Origin: Bifidobacteriaceae bacterium
GTDB lineage: Bacteria; Actinomycetota; Actinomycetes; Actinomycetales; WQXJ01
Assembly: GCA_031261885.1 (NCBI GenBank)
Contig: JAISIU010000083.1
Coordinates: forward strand, 1 to 7,098
Length of the DNA: 7,098 nt
Direction: 5' to 3'
The translations under genes and the position numbers were made by a program. The notes beneath the pieces are model-generated. The model had not been told where the DNA came from and did not search any database. It saw only the letters and a program-made list of their open reading frames with translations. Of the stretch, positions 1 to 7,098 are shown in pieces (position 1 is the stretch's first letter; each line of letters begins with the position of its first letter).

Positions 1-11
1 CGGCGCGGCAT
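1..11 (-). CDS. carB: Presumed start of carB (carbamoyl phosphate synthetase large subunit), cut by window edge
   Basis: Only ATG CCG CGC plus two bases (CG) are visible, reading M-P-R-(R?). Actinobacterial CarB proteins commonly begin Met-Pro-Arg/Lys-Arg-Thr-Asp, and carB is the normal next gene after carA in this operon, so this is the likely start. CarB would join CarA to make carbamoyl phosphate from bicarbonate, ammonia and ATP. No convincing Shine-Dalgarno sequence is seen: the nearest purine stretch, GAAAGCGAA, ends about 9 bases before the ATG and is weak. The call rests on context and three codons, so the start could be elsewhere. Confidence 0.45.
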
Positions 12-74
12 GGGCAGGTGTTCGCTTTCAGTTGGGTGGTGGGTTGCTTAACGGAGTGGATGGACGATGCCGGG

Positions 75-90
75 CCCCGCCCGGGCGGGG
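75..90. repeat. Perfect 16-base palindrome in the carA-carB gap
   Basis: CCCCGCCCGGGCGGGG is a perfect inverted repeat that can form a 6-bp all-GC hairpin with a CCGG loop in the operon RNA. It begins 26 bases after the carA stop codon, in the 105-base gap before the presumed carB start. No T-tract follows on the minus strand, so it does not look like a classical intrinsic terminator. It may act as an intercistronic stability or processing element, or a partial terminator that changes the carA:carB ratio. Its role is inference; the palindrome is seen directly. Confidence 0.6.
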
Positions 91-116
91 AAGCGCCCGA
101 TGGCGGCCCTCGCCGC

Positions 117-1365
<1,249 letters not shown>

Positions 1366-1373
<8 letters not shown>

Positions 1374-2739
1374 GCTCCACCACCTTTCCTTCCTGGACCG
1401 TGGCGCGGCCGCGCAGCCACGTGTACCGGGTCCGTCCGTGCAGTTCCTTGCCCTTGAACGGGGAGTTCGTCGACTTCGAGTAGCCGCTGGCCGGGTCCCA
1501 GACCCGCCGCGCGGCCGGGTCGAACAGCGTCAGGTTCGCCACCTCGCCCACCGCGACGGGCCTTCCCTGGTCCGTCAGCTGGCCGACCCTGGCGGGGGCC
1601 TCGGACATGACGCGCGCCACGTCCGCCCACGTCATGCGGCCCGTCTCGACCATCAGCTCGTTGACGACGGGCAGGGCCGTCTCCAGGCCCGTCATGCCGA
1701 ACGAGGCCGCCGCCCACTCGCACTCCTTGGTCTCCGCCGGGTGCGGCGCGTGGTCCGTGGCGACGCAGTCGATGACCCCGTCCTGCAGCGCCTGCCGGAC
1801 CGCCTCGACGTCCGCCGCGCCGCGCAGCGGCGGGTTGACCTTGAACACCGGGTCGTAGCCGCGGGCCGACTCGTCGGTCAGCGCCAGGTGGTGCGGCGTC
1901 ACCTCGGCCGTCACGTGGACGCCGCGCGACTTGGCCCACCGGACCAGCTCGACGGAACCGGCCGTCGAGACGTGGCAGACGTGCAGCCGGGAGCCGACGT
2001 GTTCGGCCAAAAGGACGTCGCGCGCGATGATCGACTCCTCGGCGACCGCCGGCCAGCCCGTGAGCCCGAGTTCGGCCGAGACCGCGCCCTCGTGCATGAG
2101 CGCGCCCTCCGTGAGCCTGGGCTCCTGCGCGTGCTGGGCCACGACCCCGTCGAACGCCTTGACGTATTCGAGCGCCCGCCGCATCAGCACCGGGTCGGCC
2201 ACGCAGTGGCCGTCGTCGGAGAACACCCTGACGCGCGCGCCCGAACGGGCCATCGCGACGAGCTCCGCGAGCCGCTCCCCCTCAAGACCGACGGACACCG
2301 CGCCGACCGGGTGGACGTCCACGTAGCCGGCCTCCTGGCCGAGCCTCAGCACCTGCTCGACGACGCCGGCCGTGTCCTGCACCGGGAACGTGTTCGCCAT
2401 CGCGTGGACGGCCGTGTAACCGCCGGCCGCCGCGGCCCGGGTCCCGCTCCACACGGTCTCGGCCTCCTCGCCCCCCGGTTCCCTCAGGTGCGTGTGGAGG
2501 TCGACGAGGCCCGGCAGCAGGACGCAGCCCGACCCGTCGATCACGGTGGCGCCCGCCACGGTTCCGGCAGGTTCCGAACCCGGCCGGCCGGCATCGGACA
2601 CCCTCTGAGCGGCGCCCGGCCGCCCGGCATCGTGCGCCGGCACCGCCTTGATGTCCCGGATCACGCCGTTGGCGAGCCTGACGTCCGCCACGGTCCCGTC
2701 CGGCAGGCTCGCGCCCCGAATCAGATACGCGCTCGTCAC
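1366..2739 (-). CDS. pyrC: Dihydroorotase PyrC (type I)
   Basis: This 457-residue protein cyclises N-carbamoyl-L-aspartate to dihydroorotate, the third step of UMP synthesis. The amidohydrolase fold shows the metal ligands His82 and His84 in DLHTHLREPG, FSDDG (173-177), His203 (QHAQE), His256 (CHVSTA) and the catalytic Asp329 in ATDHAPH. FSDDG suggests an aspartate (175 or 176) bridges the metals instead of a carbamylated lysine, as in other type I enzymes. NSPFKGKEL (425-433) is a typical C-terminal signature. The protein is slightly longer than the usual ~430 residues because of an insertion near residues 34-62 holding a duplicated DAGRPG hexapeptide. The GTG start overlaps the pyrB stop as GTGA, with a strong AAGGAGG sequence ending 6 bases upstream. 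It should be co-transcribed and translationally coupled with pyrB and carA. Confidence 0.96.
2560..2631 (-). repeat. Tandem imperfect duplication inside the pyrC insertion
   Basis: Two copies of an 18-base unit encoding Asp-Ala-Gly-Arg-Pro-Gly (residues 37-42 and 49-54) are spaced exactly 36 bases apart and match at 16 of 18 positions. The rest of each 36-base unit is not conserved. The repeat lies in a surface-type insertion between the N-terminal beta segment and the first metal-binding strand, so it probably does not touch the active site. A local in-frame duplication is the simplest explanation. Confidence 0.55.
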
Positions 2740-3701
2740 AGCGCACCTCCTTGACCGCCCGTGAGGGTGAGGTACAGGACGGCCATGCGGATCGCGACAC
2801 CGTTGGCGACCTGTTCGACGATCACGGACTGGGCGGAATCCGCGACGACGGAGGTGATTTCCAGACCCCGGTTCATGGGGCCCGGATGCATGACGAGGAC
2901 GCCGGCCGGGAGCCTAGACAGCCGGGCCGAGTCGAGGCCGTACTCGCGCGAGTACTCGTTGGCCGAGGGGAAGTAGCCGCCGCCGGCCGCGCTCATGCGC
3001 TCCGCCTGGACGCGCAGCATCATGACCGCGTCGAGGCCCCCCTCGGCGAGCGTCCGGTCGAAGTCGTAGCTGACGCCGCACTGCCACGTCTCGACGCCGA
3101 TCGGCAGCAGCGTGGGCGGCGCCACGAGCGTGACGTGGGCGCCGAGCGTGGTCAAGAGGTCGACGTTCGAGCGGGCCACGCGCGAGTGGAGGACGTCGCC
3201 GACGATCGCGACGCCGACGCCGGCCAGGTCCTGGCCGAGCGGGTCCGGGCCCATCAGGTGCCGGCGCAGCGTGTAGGCGTCGAGCAGCGCCTGCGTGGGG
3301 TGCTGGTGCGTGCCGTCGCCGGCGTTGATGACCGTGGCGTCCGTCCAGTCCGAGTGCGCGATCCGGTGGGCCGCGCCCGAGGCGCTGTGCCGCACGACGA
3401 TCGCGTCGATGCCCATCGCGCCGATCGTCTCGACCGTGTCCTTGAGGCTCTCGCCCTTCGACACCGAGGAGCCCTTCGCGGAGAAGTTGATGACGTCCGC
3501 CGAGAGCCGCTTCTCCGCGGTCTCGAACGAGTTCCGGGTCCTGGTCGAGTCCTCGTAGAACAGGTTCACGACCGTGCGGCCGCGCAGCGCGGGCAGTTTC
3601 TTGATCTCCCGGGCCTGCGTCTCGGCCATGTGGGCGGCCGTGTCGAGGATCCCGACGGCCTCGTCCCGGGACAGGTCCTTCGTGGACAGCAGGTGCTTCA
3701 C
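2736..3701 (-). CDS. pyrB: Aspartate carbamoyltransferase catalytic subunit PyrB
   Basis: This 321-residue protein transfers the carbamoyl group from carbamoyl phosphate to aspartate, the committed step of pyrimidine synthesis. The carbamoyl phosphate domain has STRTR (52-56) within FYEDSTRTRNSFETA, and the catalytic 80s-loop SKGES (81-85, Lys82). HQHPTQ (132-137) is the carbamoyl phosphate site hinge. The aspartate domain shows GDVLHSRVARSN (168-179), an MMLRVQAERM segment (227-236) and MHPGPMNRG (271-279). Length is standard, so the gene looks intact. The start is GTG at 3701, overlapping the pyrR TGA as GTGA; GGAGG lies 9 bases upstream inside the pyrR end. An ATG-free start in this position agrees with the family N-terminus (MKHLLSTKDLS). 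No pyrI regulatory subunit gene is present, as expected in actinobacteria; control is probably through PyrR acting on the whole mRNA. Confidence 0.97.
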   Translation of the reverse strand: MKHLLSTKDLSRDEAVGILDTAAHMAETQAREIKKLPALRGRTVVNLFYEDSTRTRNSFETAEKRLSADVINFSAKGSSVSKGESLKDTVETIGAMGIDAIVVRHSASGAAHRIAHSDWTDATVINAGDGTHQHPTQALLDAYTLRRHLMGPDPLGQDLAGVGVAIVGDVLHSRVARSNVDLLTTLGAHVTLVAPPTLLPIGVETWQCGVSYDFDRTLAEGGLDAVMMLRVQAERMSAAGGGYFPSANEYSREYGLDSARLSRLPAGVLVMHPGPMNRGLEITSVVADSAQSVIVEQVANGVAIRMAVLYLTLTGGQGGAL

Positions 3702-4303
3702 CGGGGCTCACCTCCCTCCGCCCGCTCCGGGCCGCCGGGCGCGGCCGGCTCGGGTGAGATCACGACCGCGTCGCGCCCGTCCGTCTCGCTCAGCAGCACG
3801 CTGACGCGTTCGGACCGGGAGGTGGGCAGGTTCTTGCCGACGTGGTCGGCGCGGATCGGCAGCTCGCGGTGGCCGCGGTCCACGAGGACGGCGAGCCGGA
3901 CGGCGGCCGGGCGGCCGAGGTCGGCGAGCGCGTCGAGGGCCGCGCGGATCGTGCGGCCCGAGTACAGGACGTCGTCCACGAGCACGACGGTCTTGCCGTC
4001 GATGCCGCCGGCCGGCAGTTTCGTGGCCGCCAGCGGCCGGGTCCCGGCGCTGGGCCGGTGGAGGTCGTCGCGGTACATCGTGACGTCGAGCTGGCCGCTG
4101 ATCTGGTGGGTGTCGAGGCCGGGTTCGATCTGGGCCAGCAGCGCCGCCAGCCGGTGCCCGAGGTTCACCCCCCGCGTGGGGATGCCGAGCACGCACAGCC
4201 CTTCCGGGCCGTGGTTGCGTTCGAGGATCTCGTGCGCGATCCGCGTCAGGGCTCTGGCGATGTCCGCCGCCGTCAGGACGGTGTTGCCGCCGGGCACGCT
4301 CAT
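3698..4303 (-). CDS. pyrR: Pyrimidine operon regulator / uracil phosphoribosyltransferase PyrR
   Basis: This 201-residue protein belongs to the PRTase fold. It binds UMP and pyr mRNA to lower expression of the operon, and many members also make UMP from uracil and PRPP. The PRPP-binding motif VVLVDDVLYSGRT is at 106-118, with the PyrR signatures GIPTRGVNLG (40-49), ISGQLDVTMYRDDL (68-81) and LVDRGHRELPIRADHVGKN (140-158). The C-terminal 20 residues (Pro/Gly/Glu-rich) extend past the usual ~180-193-residue family length and look disordered. The ATG at 4303 has AAGGAGG six bases upstream. It is the first gene of the operon and ends in a GTGA overlap with pyrB. A PyrR binding loop lies directly upstream of its own Shine-Dalgarno sequence, so autoregulation at translation is likely. 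Confidence 0.96.
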   Translation of the reverse strand: MSVPGGNTVLTAADIARALTRIAHEILERNHGPEGLCVLGIPTRGVNLGHRLAALLAQIEPGLDTHQISGQLDVTMYRDDLHRPSAGTRPLAATKLPAGGIDGKTVVLVDDVLYSGRTIRAALDALADLGRPAAVRLAVLVDRGHRELPIRADHVGKNLPTSRSERVSVLLSETDGRDAVVISPEPAAPGGPERAEGGEPR

Positions 4304-4309
4304 GTGGAG

Positions 4310-4316
4310 CCTCCTT
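4310..4316 (-). promoter_or_regulatory. Strong Shine-Dalgarno sequence of pyrR
   Basis: AAGGAGG is a near-perfect anti-16S match, spaced 6 bases from the pyrR ATG. It fixes the start at 4303. It lies one base downstream of the predicted PyrR binding hairpin, so a protein bound there could block the ribosome. Confidence 0.9.
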
Positions 4317-4317
4317 C

Positions 4318-4335
4318 CCCGCCTCGCGGGACGGG
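4318..4335 (-). promoter_or_regulatory. PyrR binding loop in the pyr mRNA leader
   Basis: The RNA reads CCCGUCCCGCGAGGCGGG. It folds as a 4-bp lower stem (CCCG/CGGG), a bulged U, a 2-bp CC/GG upper stem and a CGCGA loop. The core UCCCGCGAGG fits the PyrR binding-loop consensus UCCNGNGAGG exactly. In Bacillus, such loops act as anti-antiterminators; in mycobacteria, a single loop near the pyrR ribosome site mediates translational repression. Here the hairpin ends one base before AAGGAGG and no terminator follows, so translational repression by PyrR with UMP is inferred. The sequence match and placement are seen directly; binding is not shown. Confidence 0.8.
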
Positions 4336-4348
4336 TCTTAAAGGATGT

Positions 4349-4370
4349 GGCCGGCCGTTGCCGGCCAACC
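4349..4370 (-). promoter_or_regulatory. 9-bp leader hairpin with GCAA tetraloop
   Basis: The minus-strand RNA GGUUGGCCG-GCAA-CGGCCGGCC can form nine continuous pairs (seven G-C, two G-U) closed by a GNRA tetraloop. It is followed by ACAUCCUUUAAGA, not a U-run, so it is a poor fit to a standard terminator. It may stabilise the 5' end of the pyr mRNA, or be a weak actinobacterial-type terminator for the drm transcript. It ends 13 bases upstream of the PyrR loop. Confidence 0.5.
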
Positions 4371-4374
4371 GGTT

Positions 4375-4380
4375 ACTCTA
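4375..4380 (-). promoter_or_regulatory. Possible -10 element for the pyr operon
   Basis: TAGAGT fits the actinobacterial -10 pattern TANNNT, about 70 bases upstream of the pyrR start. No good TTGAC-like -35 lies at 16-19 bases upstream, so support is weak. If used, transcription would start near the 5' foot of the GCAA hairpin at 4370. Another TANNNT match (TAAAGT) lies near 4497-4502, also without a -35. Confidence 0.2.
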
Positions 4381-4530
4381 CCCCTCACTCGGGGCTGAGA
4401 CGGAGCGGTTAGACCGCCACGCCACGGTCCAGCACGCATGGCTCAGATGTCCTCGTTGCACATGCCGACTAATCCTTCCGTCTACTAGATGCCCAGACTT
4501 TACTGCAGGGATGTCATGGCCCCGCCCACG

Positions 4531-6693
4531 TCACATGAGAGACCCGGACTGATCGTCTTGGAAGAACGCCAGATCGCGCCACTCCCCGGGCAGGGGCACG
4601 AGGAAACGCCGGTCCAGGAACTGGTTGCCGCGCTCACACGATGTCTCCGGCGCCATCGCGCAACTGTGGCAGGCCGCGCCATGGAGGAAGTCTTCCGGGT
4701 CCTGGGGCACCCGCTGCGCGCACAATGGATCGGACGGGCAACGGCGAGCGTCTTGGAGTGCGTCATGGACCGTTCTGGCGAGCACGTCTGGCTGAGACAA
4801 CGCGACCAAGCCTCCGAGAGTGCCGTCGGAGTCCGATGCCGTGGTGCAGATCAGCAAGCCAGCGGCCGCTGGGCGGTTGTCACCTTGTGAACTTCCTTGC
4901 TCAAAGTCGCCAGAGTTCGGTCCGGTGCCTTCCCATGCGTAAAGCCGTTCGCTCAAAGACGCGGCGCCATAGCCGCTGGAGAGTGCCATGCGGCGCATCA
5001 GCACATGCGCGAACGTGTGGACCAGCCAGTAGCGGGGTCCCGGTAGACGGTCCGCCGGATCCACGAGAGTGGCCGTCTCAGAGAAACGGTTCCTGAAGTA
5101 TCGCCCGTGGGCTTCCGCGAGCCTCTTCCAGAGTTCGCTGGCACGGACTCGCGCCTCCCATGCGGCGACGCGTCGCTCATCAAGCTGGATGAAGATCCCC
5201 TCGCCGCGGTCCTCGGTTCCCGCGGTCCACGTCTGGGTCGCTGCGCTGCGGGTCAACGGGACAAGCCGATCGCCCAGGTCACTGATGCGGTCGAAGCCGT
5301 CGATCCGGGTGAAGCCGACGATCGCGTTGACCTTGCGGAGCTTGTCGACAGCGAGTACGCGCTCAATGCCCGCCGGCATGAGAGGGCTCAGCTGACGAGG
5401 CGAGACGGTGAGGCCCGACTTGCCTTCCTCGAATCGTTCATGAGCTGGTTTGACCTGGTCGAGGTAGTTCCACTCGGGTACCAGCAGGCTGATCGGGTCC
5501 CAGCTTCCCTTGTCGCCAAGGGGCCGCTCCGATGGCTCCGGCGACTGCGCGAAATCGATTACCGCGCGCAACGCGTCGTCGTCGAGTGCGGCCAGATCGC
5601 CGTAGCGCACCGGGTCAGGTTGCACAGTCAGGGCCATACGAACCATCGGTAGCCTCCTGGCCGCATCGGGTTGGTTGGCCACCTGGTCGAACGCTGGGCT
5701 AAGCAGCTCGCGCAGGCGTGCGGCCTGGTCCTCGAGCTGGCTTTGTGGGTCTAGTAACGGCATGTCGATGATCGATTGGACCGCAGGGAACCACAGGTTG
5801 GAGGCACCGACCAACATGAGCCGTGGCTGCTTATCGCACCCACCCTCGACGAAAGCGTCAAGATGGGGGTATCGGCCTCGGCAGCGTGGAAGGCGATCTC
5901 GCGCGGCCGGGCCCTGGGCAGCAGCCATGGGTTGCCACGCGCCACAGGTGCGACATTCGATCATCGAAGTCGACCCGCTACCGGCGCCTGTCTCGTGCAT
6001 GTAAAGCTGAGGACTGCCGCCGTTCCGGCACCGGGGACACACTCCGCCAGTTTGGCGGTGTACCCACCAGTCATACGGGAACTCGTCGAGATGCCCGTCC
6101 TCACATGCCAGGAGGTAACGGGCGGGGATCACGCGCGCGGGATGACCCTCCTGAGCCCCTGAACGCCCATGGCAGCCCTGATGAAGGAAACCAGCCTCGT
6201 GGGGTTGAAAGGCCTTCCTGTTGGCGTACCCGTCCTTCCAATGGCCCAGGCGCGCCAGCTGGTCGCAGCCCGTGCAACGCATCCATTGGGGGAAAACCCG
6301 GGCTGGTATGCCCAAGCTGTCAGCCTCGCGGGCGCCCGACCCCAAGCCTGGAGCCTGTGGAAACGGCCGCAGTTGCCGCACCGCTGGGTTCTTCAGCAGC
6401 CTCTGTACGGCCGTGAGAAGACGCGGTGCATGGATCTGCGGCGGAGTTACGCCCGATTCATGCCACGCACGGTCCCAATCGTCGTAGCCAAGCGGCATCA
6501 CCGAGAAGTGAGCGAGGTCGACGATCGCCCCAGGCCCGTACGTATACAGCAGGTTCGACGGACGGAGCGTGCCGACACGCGCGTGGTTCTTCTTGGGCTG
6601 GTCCTTCACCTGGTTCGCGTCGCCCAGTGGGTTCGCGAAGTGGTTGGCATCGTAAACGAGGGCACTCTTGGCACTGTTGTTGGCCGGACTCAT
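4531..6693 (-). CDS. drmB: DrmB, DUF1998 (MZB) zinc-cluster protein of a DISARM-type defence system
   Basis: This 720-residue cytoplasmic protein matches DrmB, the partner of the DrmA helicase in DISARM anti-phage systems, where DrmA-DrmB forms the DNA-sensing core. The N-terminal hallmark is RPSNLLYTYGPGAIVDL (44-60) followed by SVMPLGYDDWD (64-74). Cysteine clusters follow: CTGC (140-143), Cys174, CEDGHLDEF (197-205), CPRC (219-222), CRTC (247-250), Cys271 and Cys286. The DUF1998 signature is at 556-585: WLVHTFAHVLMRRMAL and GYGAASLSERLYAW. The C-terminal metal cluster has Cys652, Cys658, GAACHSCAM (Cys675, Cys678) and PETSCERGNQFLDR (Cys686). Length and both ends fit the family, so it appears intact. 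I chose the ATG at 6693 because GGAAGGG lies 8 bases upstream and it begins one base after the upstream gene's stop; a GTG/ATG-type extension to 6789 would overlap that gene by 95 bases. It has lower GC content than the pyr genes. Confidence 0.87.
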   Translation of the reverse strand: MSPANNSAKSALVYDANHFANPLGDANQVKDQPKKNHARVGTLRPSNLLYTYGPGAIVDLAHFSVMPLGYDDWDRAWHESGVTPPQIHAPRLLTAVQRLLKNPAVRQLRPFPQAPGLGSGAREADSLGIPARVFPQWMRCTGCDQLARLGHWKDGYANRKAFQPHEAGFLHQGCHGRSGAQEGHPARVIPARYLLACEDGHLDEFPYDWWVHRQTGGVCPRCRNGGSPQLYMHETGAGSGSTSMIECRTCGAWQPMAAAQGPAARDRLPRCRGRYPHLDAFVEGGCDKQPRLMLVGASNLWFPAVQSIIDMPLLDPQSQLEDQAARLRELLSPAFDQVANQPDAARRLPMVRMALTVQPDPVRYGDLAALDDDALRAVIDFAQSPEPSERPLGDKGSWDPISLLVPEWNYLDQVKPAHERFEEGKSGLTVSPRQLSPLMPAGIERVLAVDKLRKVNAIVGFTRIDGFDRISDLGDRLVPLTRSAATQTWTAGTEDRGEGIFIQLDERRVAAWEARVRASELWKRLAEAHGRYFRNRFSETATLVDPADRLPGPRYWLVHTFAHVLMRRMALSSGYGAASLSERLYAWEGTGPNSGDFEQGSSQGDNRPAAAGLLICTTASDSDGTLGGLVALSQPDVLARTVHDALQDARRCPSDPLCAQRVPQDPEDFLHGAACHSCAMAPETSCERGNQFLDRRFLVPLPGEWRDLAFFQDDQSGSLM

Positions 6694-6694
6694 A

Positions 6695-7098
6695 TCAATC
6701 GCCCTTCCGCGACGTAGCTTGAGGTGGGGTGGGCTGAGGCTCCCACGGTGGCGCGTCCTCCGGCTCCCGGTACGGGAGGTTGTCGGCAATCGGGCTGATC
6801 AGGATGTTGATCTCCGGTTGTACCTCGCGCATCGAGTTGGCGACGGTGAAAGGCGCGGCGGTCCGGCCGGACGCAACGTCCTCGGCGTTCCTGAGAAGAG
6901 TCTCCGCCCCTTGTCCAGCATGTTCATAGACCAGGTGGTTGCTGTCACTCTTGACGACGATGTCGCACCGACGCAGCCAACGTGTCATGCCTTCCTCGAG
7001 GCGTGAGCGAGCGTAATCGGCCGCCCTTGAACCTCCAGCCCTCCCCACACGGTCAACCAATCGACCAAGGATCTCTTCAACAGCGCTCGTCTCCGGAA
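6695..7098 (-). CDS. drmA: C-terminal part of a DrmA-type DISARM helicase, cut by window edge
   Basis: The frame is open to the right edge, giving 133 residues that start PETSAVEEILGRLVDRV; the TTG at 7060 is internal, not a start. DrmA is a large helicase with a DUF1998-like C-terminus that, with DrmB, engages phage DNA ends. The helicase motifs lie outside the window. What is visible is the family's C-terminal pattern: basic helical segment RLEEGMTRWLRRCD, then FTVANSMREVQPEINILISP near the end, where SMR-x-V-x-P/E is typical of DrmA, and then a Pro-rich tail ending TSRKGD. The stop (TGA) is one base from the drmB ATG, so the pair is one operon. Identity rests on the short C-terminal motif plus the DrmB neighbour; another helicase from a DISARM-related (DUF1998-linked) system remains possible. 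Confidence 0.75.
   Translation of the reverse strand, partial: PETSAVEEILGRLVDRVGRAGGSRAADYARSRLEEGMTRWLRRCDIVVKSDSNHLVYEHAGQGAETLLRNAEDVASGRTAAPFTVANSMREVQPEINILISPIADNLPYREPEDAPPWEPQPTPPQATSRKGD
6702..6708 (-). promoter_or_regulatory. Ribosome binding site of drmB, deciding its start
   Basis: GGAAGGG lies inside the last codons of drmA, 8 bases before the ATG at 6693. It supports that start over a start 96 bases farther upstream in the same frame, and it implies drmA and drmB are translated from one mRNA. Confidence 0.7.

Larger units (their letters stand above)
4304..4530 (-). other. Intergenic leader between drmB and pyrR
   Basis: This 227-base gap holds the pyr operon leader and no supported gene. 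Besides the elements listed separately, it has two smaller inverted repeats: CCCC/GGGG around a 6-base loop at 4381-4394, and GCGGT/ACCGC around a 3-base loop at 4405-4417. None is followed by a T-tract on the minus strand, so no clear intrinsic terminator for the defence genes is visible. The promoter of the pyr operon must lie here or upstream unless the operon depends on read-through from drmB. Confidence 0.6.

Noticed and set aside
2914..3711. Alternative minus-strand frame overlapping pyrB starting at 3711
   Set aside because: It starts in another frame near the pyrB ribosome site but encodes low-complexity Arg/Pro/Gly sequence with no domain; pyrB is clearly the coding frame.
4318..4370. 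Bacillus-type PyrR transcription attenuator
   Set aside because: No terminator hairpin with a U-run and no competing antiterminator is seen; the loop beside the ribosome site fits translational control better.
4443..4463. Six-codon minus-strand frame (MCNEDI) preceded by AAGGA, as a possible leader peptide
   Set aside because: It is too short and unsupported, has no link to a terminator or to pyrimidine-related codons, and may lie outside the pyr transcript.
4531..6789. Longer drmB beginning at 6789 with 32 extra residues
   Set aside because: The extension overlaps the drmA end by 95 bases, is Arg/Ser-rich and unlike DrmB N-termini, while the ATG at 6693 has a good ribosome site.

Overview
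The window looks like chromosomal DNA of a high-GC Gram-positive bacterium (Actinomycetota). The pyr half is very GC-rich, about 77% in four hand-counted 60-base lines. It uses GTG starts with 4-base GTGA stop/start overlaps, and carries the actinobacterial gene order pyrR-pyrB-pyrC-carA. Genus cannot be settled from the sequence. All real genes lie on the minus strand, so transcription runs from the high coordinates to the low ones.

Region 1 (about 1-4303) is the de novo pyrimidine (UMP) operon. It holds pyrR (uracil-sensing RNA-binding regulator), pyrB (aspartate carbamoyltransferase), pyrC (dihydroorotase) and carA (glutaminase subunit of carbamoyl phosphate synthetase). Three or four codons at the extreme left edge look like the start of carB. 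The genes are tightly packed: pyrR/pyrB and pyrB/pyrC overlap by GTGA, pyrC/carA overlap by 8 bases, and a 105-base gap with a strong GC hairpin separates carA from the presumed carB. CarA/CarB make carbamoyl phosphate, PyrB condenses it with aspartate, and PyrC closes the ring to dihydroorotate.

Region 2 (4304-4530) is the pyr leader. One base upstream of a very strong Shine-Dalgarno sequence for pyrR lies an RNA hairpin whose core matches the PyrR binding-loop consensus UCCNGNGAGG. This predicts translational repression by PyrR-UMP, as known in mycobacteria, rather than Bacillus-type transcription attenuation. A separate 9-bp hairpin with a GCAA tetraloop lies just upstream.

Region 3 (4531-7098) is the end of an anti-phage defence locus. 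It contains a complete drmB (DUF1998/MZB zinc-cluster protein) and the C-terminal 133 residues of a DrmA-type helicase running off the right edge, one base apart. This is the DrmAB core of DISARM or a close DISARM relative. The region is clearly less GC-rich (about 63% in four hand-counted lines), consistent with horizontal acquisition just upstream of the pyr operon. No drmC follows drmB. Methyltransferase and other class-defining genes, if present, lie beyond the right edge.
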